This document shows, piece after piece, positions 6,928 through 11,431 of a stretch of DNA of 11,431 nucleotides (position 1 is the first letter of the stretch; each line of letters begins with the position of its first letter). The notes beneath the pieces are model-generated. The model did no database searches. It was not told the origin of the DNA and saw only the letters and a list, made by a program, of their open reading frames with translations. The position numbers were made by a program, and so were the translations under genes. Source of the DNA: an uncultured Selenomonas sp. (lineage in GTDB: Bacteria > Bacillota > Negativicutes > Selenomonadales > Selenomonadaceae); the NCBI GenBank assembly GCA_937915915.1, contig CALGGN010000152.1, positions 1 through 11,431 on the forward strand, given 5' to 3'.

Positions 6928-7194
6928 TTATTCCTCGCCAAACTTGGATGCAACAAGATCGCGCAAGGCCTTCGCTGCATCTGCCTCATCCGGACCATCC
7001 GCGCAGATTGTGATTTCGGTGCCCTTGACAAGGCCCATGCTCATGATCATGAGGATGCTCTTGGCGTCAACCGTCTTGCCCTTCGCCTTGATCTGAACCT
7101 TGGATTTGAACTTGGTTGCCGTCTGAACAAAAATGGATGCCGGACGCGCATGGATACCTGTCTTGTTCTCAATCGTAATGGTTTCTTCTGTCAT
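6928..7194 (-). CDS. ptsH: Phosphocarrier protein HPr
   Basis: Small cytosolic phosphocarrier (88 residues, normal length) that takes phosphate from enzyme I at His15 and gives it to sugar-specific EIIA proteins. His15 lies in TGIHARPAS (12-20). Ser46 lies in DAKSILMIMSMG (43-54), the site phosphorylated by HPr kinase in Firmicutes; Ser46-P HPr is the corepressor of CcpA. A clear AGAGG ribosome site is 6 bases before the ATG. The gene is first in ptsHI, with a leader of about 165 bases from an extended -10 promoter. No HPr kinase gene lies in the window. Confidence 0.95.
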   Translation of the reverse strand: MTEETITIENKTGIHARPASIFVQTATKFKSKVQIKAKGKTVDAKSILMIMSMGLVKGTEITICADGPDEADAAKALRDLVASKFGEE

Positions 7195-7227
7195 TGAATA
7201 CCTCTCCCATCTGTGATAGATTCTGTT

Positions 7228-7276
7228 GGCGAATCCCTGCCTCGAGTGATTCTATATTTCTATATATTCGCCACTC
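7228..7276 (-). promoter_or_regulatory. ptsH leader with interleaved inverted repeats (possible pseudoknot)
   Basis: GGCGAAT (7228-7234) pairs with ATTCGCC (7266-7272) and GAGTG (7244-7248) pairs with CACTC (7272-7276). The two pairings are interleaved and share base 7272, so they are either alternatives or an H-type pseudoknot in the RNA. A separate TGTTG/CAACA stem-loop lies further upstream, around 7297-7321. The structure ends about 34 bases before the ptsH start. Confidence 0.4.
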
Positions 7277-7367
7277 AAAGAGTTTCTCCTTCTCTGTTGA
7301 AAAAGATTTCTTTCCAACAGGCATTGCCCCTGCACGCACTTCATCAGAGACGTCGCTTACAGATTGC

Positions 7368-7399
7368 ATTATATCATAGCATTGTAAATTTTTCCACAA
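7368..7399 (-). promoter_or_regulatory. Extended -10 promoter of ptsH
   Basis: On the minus strand a perfect TATAAT (7373-7368) is preceded by TGA, giving the extended -10 TGnTATAAT. A -35-like TTGTGG lies at 7399-7394 with a long 20-base spacer, so activity would rely mainly on the extended -10. Transcription would start near 7361. Confidence 0.65.
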
Positions 7400-7450
7400 T
7401 TTATCGAACAAATTTTGAAAAAATTCTTCCGATGTGTGAGAAAGCTGCCA

Positions 7451-7462
7451 GAAAACGTTTTC
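7451..7462. promoter_or_regulatory. cre-like palindrome (candidate CcpA site)
   Basis: GAAAACGTTTTC is a perfect 12-base palindrome with the central CG and flanking A/T typical of catabolite-responsive elements (TGNAANCGNNNNCA). It lacks the outer TG/CA pair. It lies between the divergent ptsH and TPR-protein genes, about 50 bases upstream of the ptsH -35 region. Confidence 0.35.
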
Positions 7463-7486
7463 CTAAAAACAAAAAAGAAAAAAAGC

Positions 7487-7515
7487 TGGTAAAATTCATC
7501 CATACAGTATAGAAT
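7487..7515 (+). promoter_or_regulatory. Weak candidate promoter of the TPR-protein gene
   Basis: TAGAAT (7510-7515) within TATAGAAT, with TGGTAA (7487-7492) 17 bases upstream and a long A-rich stretch before that (7464-7484) that could act as an UP element. The -35 is poor. Confidence 0.3.
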
Positions 7516-7528
7516 AGACAATTGAGTG

Positions 7529-7597
7529 GCAGGATTTTTCAAATCGACGGCGAAATCACTTATCGATGTGCATGTCCGCAGGCGATTCAAATCCTGC
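7529..7597 (+). promoter_or_regulatory. Stem-loop leader before the TPR-protein gene
   Basis: GCAGGATTT (7529-7537) pairs perfectly with AAATCCTGC (7589-7597). Inside, AATCG (7542-7546) can pair with CGATT (7583-7587). The folded region ends 15 bases before the GGGAGG ribosome site. It matches no riboswitch class I recognise. Confidence 0.35.
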
Positions 7598-7626
7598 AAA
7601 GTCTTGATGAAAGGGAGGGATTTGCT

Positions 7627-8628
7627 GTGACTTTTTTTCTCGTGGTATCCAGCATCATGGCACTCAGCATTTACCTCATCCATAAGCTGACACATTTCTT
7701 CGGCTGCGCCGCAGAGTGCCGTTCGCTGCTCCTGTGCGCTTTCATGGCCTTTGCCGTCACGATCTCGGCGATCCTGCTGTCCCCCTATTTGACGCAGGAT
7801 TACTATATACGCTTGGGCGTGCTGATCGTCGCGGCGGGCGCCATTGTCACGCTCTACAATGAACGGCTGCTGCGCCGCTCCGCTGCCGTGTCTGCCGTAA
7901 GCAGCGGAGCCGTTCCGTCAGAGACCCTGCCGGACGAGGCTGCTGCCGAAACGGTCGTCCAAGCGAAGGCCAAGCATGCATCCGCTTCCGCGAAATCGCA
8001 GAAGCCAAAGGAAAAGAGCCGGAAGCAGTCAGAGAAGATTTCTGCGGAATCTTCTCGTTCCTCAAAACCGGCTCGGGAGGATGCGAAGCCGGTACAGCCC
8101 TCGAAGCAGAAAGAGCTGTCTCCGCCAAAGGAGAAAATCAAGCAGAAGCATGTGGGAGATGCGGTTGCTCCCCCGCCCAAAAAGCTGGGCGCTGCTCTGG
8201 AGGCAAAGGATGCCGCCATCACCTTCGATTCCCTCGACAGCCTGCTGGATTATGCCTATGAGCAGAGATCCCAGGGACATCGCCGAAAGGCGATCAGCGC
8301 TTACCGGCAGGCGCTGAGGCAGTACTCCGAAGATCCGTACGTGCCGTTCATTGCCATCGATTTGGGCAACATCTATAAGGAAAGCGCCGATTACGACGAA
8401 GCGATCCGTGTATATCGAGAGTCTCTCAGCATCCCGCTCATTGCGGCAGACGATGCCACCTATCGGGAATTTGCGAAGAATCTCTCGTATCTGCGCACGG
8501 TCCAGTATATCCTGACCAAGCACAATGCCTTGGGCACGCCGTTCCAGAAGATCCCTGCCGAATATCTGGCAGAGATCGAGACCATGTTCCAAGAACGGCC
8601 CCAGCAGGAAAGCAGTCAATTACACTAG
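7627..8628 (+). CDS. Membrane-anchored TPR protein, function unknown
   Basis: 333 residues, no family I can name. Three hydrophobic segments at about 2-19, 34-55 and 61-78 anchor the N-terminus in the membrane. A long hydrophilic linker rich in Lys, Ser, Pro and Ala follows (about 85-190, many lysines). The C-terminal 195-295 region looks like tetratricopeptide repeats: DYAYEQRSQGHRRKAISAYRQAL and the unit with AIDLGNIYKESADYDEAIRVY both fit the TPR spacing of small and aromatic residues. It probably scaffolds a partner at the membrane. GTG at 7627 is chosen because AGGGAGG (7612-7618) is 8 bases upstream; a TTG at 7522 would add 35 residues with no ribosome site. It is followed after 57 bases by the PRC-barrel gene on the same strand with no true terminator between, so the two are probably cotranscribed. 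Confidence 0.75.
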   Translation: MTFFLVVSSIMALSIYLIHKLTHFFGCAAECRSLLLCAFMAFAVTISAILLSPYLTQDYYIRLGVLIVAAGAIVTLYNERLLRRSAAVSAVSSGAVPSETLPDEAAAETVVQAKAKHASASAKSQKPKEKSRKQSEKISAESSRSSKPAREDAKPVQPSKQKELSPPKEKIKQKHVGDAVAPPPKKLGAALEAKDAAITFDSLDSLLDYAYEQRSQGHRRKAISAYRQALRQYSEDPYVPFIAIDLGNIYKESADYDEAIRVYRESLSIPLIAADDATYREFAKNLSYLRTVQYILTKHNALGTPFQKIPAEYLAEIETMFQERPQQESSQLH

Positions 8629-8632
8629 AAGC

Positions 8633-8659
8633 ATTGCTTCCAGAAGTTAAGGAAGCAAT
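8633..8659 (+). other. Hairpin between the TPR and PRC-barrel genes
   Basis: ATTGCTTCC (8633-8641) and GGAAGCAAT (8651-8659) form a perfect 9-bp stem with a 9-base loop. No T run follows, so it is more likely an mRNA stability or processing element than a terminator. It ends 14 bases before the next ribosome site. Confidence 0.5.
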
Positions 8660-8685
8660 CTCAAATAATCAATGGAGGAATTTTC

Positions 8686-9597
8686 ATGAAAAAAAGCGTA
8701 GAAATCCTTGGCCTGCCGGTCATCAGCATCACGGAGGGCCGTGAGCTCGGCATGAGCAAGACCCTGCTGATGGATGCCAAGAAAGGCATCGTCGCCGCCA
8801 TTACCATCGAGGATGAAGACTGGTATCGCGGCGTAAAGCTCATTCCGTACGAATCTGTCATTGCCATTGGCGATGATGCCGTGACCGTCACCAACAGCGA
8901 GACCATCTTGAAACTGGATGATGCCGGTGATTTCGAGAACTTGCTGGATGAGAACATCCGGATCATCGGAACCAAGGCAATCACTAAAACAGGCACCATC
9001 CAGGGCAAGATCTCCGAGGTCTTCGTCGGCGACAGCGGCAAGATCGAGAAATGCGAGATCACCGCTCCGGACGGCACCACAAGTGAGGTGACCGCCGACC
9101 AGATTTCCATCTTCGGTAAGCAGGTAACGGTTATTGACCCCCCCGGGGAAAAAAAAAATAATGAAATGCCCAGTGCTCCTGAAGCTCCGAAAGCTGCTCC
9201 CGCACAGCCGGAAGCTCCGAAGGCCGAAGCAGCACCGAAAGCTGAGGAAGCGCCCAAGGCCGCTGAACCTGCCAAGGCAGAAGAAGCACCGAAGGCTGCT
9301 GCTCCGAAAGAAGAAGCAAAACCAGAACCCAAGAAGGAAGCTCCGAAAGCTGCTCCTGCTCCCAAGGCTGAGCCCAAGAAAGAGGCTCCGAAAGCAGATG
9401 CCGCAAAACAGGCCGCTGCTGACAAAGCGTCCGAAGAACGCCATCGCCGATTTCTCCTGGGTAAGAAGGCCGCTCGCGACATTAAGATGGATAACGGCAT
9501 CGTTATCGTAGAAGCTGGCCAGGACATCACCGAGGAAGTTCTCCAGAAGGCAAAACTGGCTAACAAGTTCATCGAACTTTCCATGAACGTACAATAA
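8686..9597 (+). CDS. PRC-barrel protein with EAPKA-rich linker
   Basis: 303 residues, cytosolic by sequence (no signal peptide or membrane segment). The N-terminal 1-75 and 85-150 parts look like two PRC-barrel-type beta domains (LGLPVISITEGRELG and GTIQGKISEVFVGDSGKI), as in the YrrD-like proteins of Firmicutes. A linker of about 90 residues (161-250) is made almost only of Ala, Pro, Glu and Lys with repeated EAPKA units. A compact conserved-looking C-terminal segment follows (about 254-303, FLLGKKAARDI, then GQDITEEVLQKAKLANKFIEL). GGAGG lies 7 bases before the ATG. At the domain-linker border (9138-9158) the DNA is C7-G4-A10: with 10 A the frame is intact, with 11 A it stops at once, with 9 A it reads a very basic tail to 9511. 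PRC-barrel proteins bind varied partners (RNA processing, photosynthetic reaction centres); the role here is unknown. Confidence 0.8.
   Translation: MKKSVEILGLPVISITEGRELGMSKTLLMDAKKGIVAAITIEDEDWYRGVKLIPYESVIAIGDDAVTVTNSETILKLDDAGDFENLLDENIRIIGTKAITKTGTIQGKISEVFVGDSGKIEKCEITAPDGTTSEVTADQISIFGKQVTVIDPPGEKKNNEMPSAPEAPKAAPAQPEAPKAEAAPKAEEAPKAAEPAKAEEAPKAAAPKEEAKPEPKKEAPKAAPAPKAEPKKEAPKADAAKQAAADKASEERHRRFLLGKKAARDIKMDNGIVIVEAGQDITEEVLQKAKLANKFIELSMNVQ
9138..9158 (+). repeat. C7-G4-A10 homopolymer tract inside the PRC-barrel gene
   Basis: Seven C, four G and ten A in immediate succession, covering codons 151-158 at the end of the second PRC domain. Runs of this length are prone to replication and transcriptional slippage, and also to sequencing error. 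Confidence 0.85.
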
Positions 9598-9641
9598 GAT
9601 TGTACAACAAATAGGGGCTGTGAAATAACACAGTCAAAAAT

Positions 9642-9684
9642 AAAGGCGGTTCGTAGACTAAAAACAAGTCAACGAACCGCCTTT
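9642..9684 (+). terminator. Strong hairpin upstream of the transposase (terminator-like)
   Basis: AAAGGCGGTTCGT (9642-9654) pairs perfectly with ACGAACCGCCTTT (9672-9684), extended by GAC/GTC across one mismatch, with a 9-base loop and a short T run (9682-9685). It can end transcripts from the PRC-barrel gene and shield the transposase from outside read-through. A second small hairpin, TGGTAA (9687-9692) with TTACCA (9700-9705), covers the first base of the start codon. Confidence 0.65.
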
Positions 9685-9704
9685 TGTGGTAAAATTTTCT
9701 TACC

Positions 9705-11279
9705 ATGAAAAATTCAACCACTAACTATTCTAAACCCAAACAGGCTATTTTGCCAATATTTATTTCGGATTATCTGGATATCTGTGACCCGGTGCTGGTT
9801 TTCGACCGATTTATGGAGGAAATCGACTTGGAGAAGTATCTGAATCAGATTCCGGCTCATGTCGCCGGACGCATCAGGTACAACCCGGCCAGTATGCTGA
9901 AAACAGTGCTATTCGGATTCATGACCTACGGTTATATCTCATTGCGTGAGCTGGAGGACAACTGCAAGGTCAACCTGCGTTTCATGTATCTCATGGAACA
10001 CAAAACACCATCTTATCGTACCTTCGGCTATTTTATCAATGAAATACTAAAGCCGTCAGTGGAAGAATTGTTCAGCGATATCAACAAAAAAATATTTGCC
10101 GAGCAGCATGTCGACCTAAGTCACCTATATATTGACGGCTCAAAATTTGAGGCTAATGCCAATAAATACAGCTGGGTATGGCGCAAAGCAACAGAAAAGT
10201 CCAGATACCGCCTGTTTGCCAAAATCACAGCGCTGCTGGACGAAATCAATGACGAGCTGGCTGGCTTTGGCATCAAAATCGAAACAAACACGGAATATGT
10301 TCCTGCCTATTTGGACGAGATAATAGATCGATATACCAAAATACAGAATATCGATGAAAACAGCTTCGTTCACGGGCGAGGCCATCATAAGACACCTCAG
10401 CAGCGTCATTTTGAGCGCCTTCAGGAATATAAAAACAAGCTGAGCGAATATGTTGAGAAACTGGACACCTGCGGGGATGGCAGAAACAGCTATTCCAAAA
10501 CGGACCAATCCGCTACCTTTATGCGGATGAAGAAAGATTATATGCGTAACGACCAGCTGCTTCCTGCCTACAACGTTCAGTTTGGCGTGGCGGATGAATA
10601 CATTGCGGTGGCAGATGTTAATCACTACCGTTCCGACATGGACTGCTTTGTACCTTTAATGGAGCAATTTCATAAGATTTATGGCTTCTATCCGAAATAC
10701 CCCGTTGCCGATGCAGGCTATGGTTCATACAACAACTACATTTACTGTGAGCAAAAAGACATGGAGAAATATATGAAGTTTCCGATGTTCAAAAAGGAAA
10801 CCACTGACAATAAGTATCGGAATGACCCTTTTCGCACCGTAAATTTTAAGATTGACGAGGATGGCATACTTCGGTGTCCTGCCGGCAAAGCCTTTCACTT
10901 CCTGTATCGTCAAAACGTACGAGGGAACAAGTACGGTCGGCAGGAAGAAGTTTATCGCTGTGAGGACTGTTCTGGCTGTCCGTATGCTTCCAAATGTAAA
11001 AAGACCGACAAAAACAAAACCATACGTTTGAATCAGGAGCTTACCTCAATGCATCAAGAAGTTGTGGATAACTTAGAAAGCATCCACGGAGCACTTTTGA
11101 GAATGAACCGTTCCATCCAATCAGAAGGTACTTTTGGCATAATGAAATATGACCGCTGGTATAAGCGAGTTGTGAGAAAAGGAATGGAACAGGTAAGACT
11201 GGAGATTTTTTTGGTTTCTATAGGGCATAATCTTTATAAGTACCATAATAAAATCAATCGCACAAAATTAGCCGCATAA
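9705..11279 (+). CDS. IS1182-family transposase
   Basis: DDE transposase of 524 residues, complete and uninterrupted, so possibly active. The N-terminal part (about 20-130) is the DUF772-type DNA-binding region of IS5/IS1182 transposases (RYNPASMLKTVLFGFMTYG, then LRELEDNC). The catalytic triad is likely D144 (LYIDGSKFEANAN), D336 (PVADAGYGS) and E474 (IQSEGTFGIMKYDRW). Before the last motif lies a cysteine cluster (C391, C419, C422, C425, C431; RCPAGK and YRCEDCSGCPYASKC), typical of the family and possibly metal-binding. No good ribosome site precedes the ATG, which also borders a hairpin, so expression is probably low. GC and codon use are lower than in the host genes. Confidence 0.93.
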   Translation: MKNSTTNYSKPKQAILPIFISDYLDICDPVLVFDRFMEEIDLEKYLNQIPAHVAGRIRYNPASMLKTVLFGFMTYGYISLRELEDNCKVNLRFMYLMEHKTPSYRTFGYFINEILKPSVEELFSDINKKIFAEQHVDLSHLYIDGSKFEANANKYSWVWRKATEKSRYRLFAKITALLDEINDELAGFGIKIETNTEYVPAYLDEIIDRYTKIQNIDENSFVHGRGHHKTPQQRHFERLQEYKNKLSEYVEKLDTCGDGRNSYSKTDQSATFMRMKKDYMRNDQLLPAYNVQFGVADEYIAVADVNHYRSDMDCFVPLMEQFHKIYGFYPKYPVADAGYGSYNNYIYCEQKDMEKYMKFPMFKKETTDNKYRNDPFRTVNFKIDEDGILRCPAGKAFHFLYRQNVRGNKYGRQEEVYRCEDCSGCPYASKCKKTDKNKTIRLNQELTSMHQEVVDNLESIHGALLRMNRSIQSEGTFGIMKYDRWYKRVVRKGMEQVRLEIFLVSIGHNLYKYHNKINRTKLAA

Positions 11280-11363
11280 ACAGATAGTGAGCTGTTCTAT
11301 GGGGAAAGGGGCATTGTGCTCTTTTTTAGATTGCAATGATATAAAATATAAAATCGCGCAATC

Positions 11364-11412
11364 AAAAAGCGCTGTGGATAAAATGCTTTCGCATTTCATC
11401 ACAGCGCCTTTT
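11364..11412. terminator. Long hairpin at the right end of the IS
   Basis: The arms 11364-11386 and 11391-11412 pair over about 20 positions with a TTTC loop, one bulge and two mismatches; the outer part is AAAA.GCGCTGT / ACAGCGC.TTTT. It may act as a transcription terminator in either direction and overlaps the IS right inverted repeat. Confidence 0.6.
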
Positions 11413-11431
11413 AGAATGGCATCTACTTTAT

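Larger units (their letters stand above)
9614..11408 (+). mobile_element. IS1182-family insertion sequence
   Basis: About 1.8 kb with one transposase gene, typical of the family. The left end GGGGCTGTGAAAT (9614-9626) matches the complement of the right end ATTTCATCACAGCGCC (11393-11408) imperfectly (GG[G/C]GCTGTGA), which I take as terminal inverted repeats. Both ends also form hairpins. No clear target duplication is visible; a TTGTACAA palindrome (9600-9607) lies just outside the left end. Exact ends are uncertain by several bases. GC is visibly lower than in the neighbouring genes, consistent with transfer. Confidence 0.7.

Noticed and set aside
7169..7411. 80-residue minus-strand frame overlapping the ptsH start
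   Set aside because: It would begin upstream of the ptsH -10 box and overlap the structured leader and ptsH; no ribosome site.
7522..7626. Longer TPR protein starting at TTG 7522
   Set aside because: No ribosome site there, and the region folds as a leader hairpin; GTG 7627 has a well-spaced AGGGAGG.
9171..9440. Tandem DNA repeat or CRISPR-like array
   Set aside because: The units vary in length and sequence and only reflect the EAPKA-rich protein linker.
8647..9594. Two long minus-strand open frames opposite the PRC-barrel gene
   Set aside because: They come from the Ala/Lys/Glu/Pro-rich codons of the real gene and give low-complexity Ser/Phe/Gly peptides.
11280..11340. Terminator GAGC...GCTC plus T run after the transposase
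   Set aside because: The stem is only four bases with a very large loop; the hairpin at 11364-11412 is far more convincing.

Overview
The window reads as a chromosomal stretch of a low-GC-phylum (Firmicutes) bacterium with fairly GC-rich DNA, most likely a Negativicutes/Selenomonadales member. This rests on an HPr with both His15 and Ser46, a LonC-type Lon protease gene coupled to dnaB, a UPF0291 (YnzC-like) protein and strong AGGAGG-type ribosome sites. The assignment is inference from gene content and composition; no search was run.

Layout. 77-3528 (minus): lonC followed by dnaB with a 4-base ATGA overlap. The 3' end of dnaB is odd: its composition changes near 450 and again near 145, it stops early, and the reading frame continues open past the stop to the window edge, so a chimeric contig end is likely. 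3529-3683: divergent promoters, one with a 30-bp near-palindrome over its -10 box. 3684-3929 (plus): UPF0291 gene. 3927-4089: a 163-bp quasi-palindromic MITE-like repeat whose first bases supply that gene's stop codon. 4089-4129: intrinsic terminator. 4181-4987 (plus): proC, ending at a bidirectional terminator shared with the convergent ptsI. 5075-7194 (minus): ptsH-ptsI, the general PTS phosphorelay proteins, with a strong terminator and further hairpins between the two genes and a long structured leader ahead of ptsH. 7195-7626: regulatory region with an extended -10 promoter for ptsH, a cre-like palindrome and a folded leader for the next gene. 7627-9597 (plus): two poorly characterised genes, a membrane-anchored TPR protein and a PRC-barrel protein with an EAPKA-rich linker and a C7-G4-A10 tract. 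9614-11408 (plus): an IS1182-family insertion sequence with hairpins at both ends.

How it fits together. EI and HPr pass phosphate from PEP to sugar permeases, and HPr-Ser46-P is the usual CcpA corepressor in this phylum, which makes the cre-like site upstream of ptsH plausible. LonC and DnaB are housekeeping functions, and ProC makes proline. I see no defence system, CRISPR array, prophage or biosynthetic cluster. The most interesting items are the mosaic dnaB end, the MITE-like repeat, the homopolymer tract that could switch the PRC-barrel protein between three C-termini, and the dense RNA structure around ptsHI.
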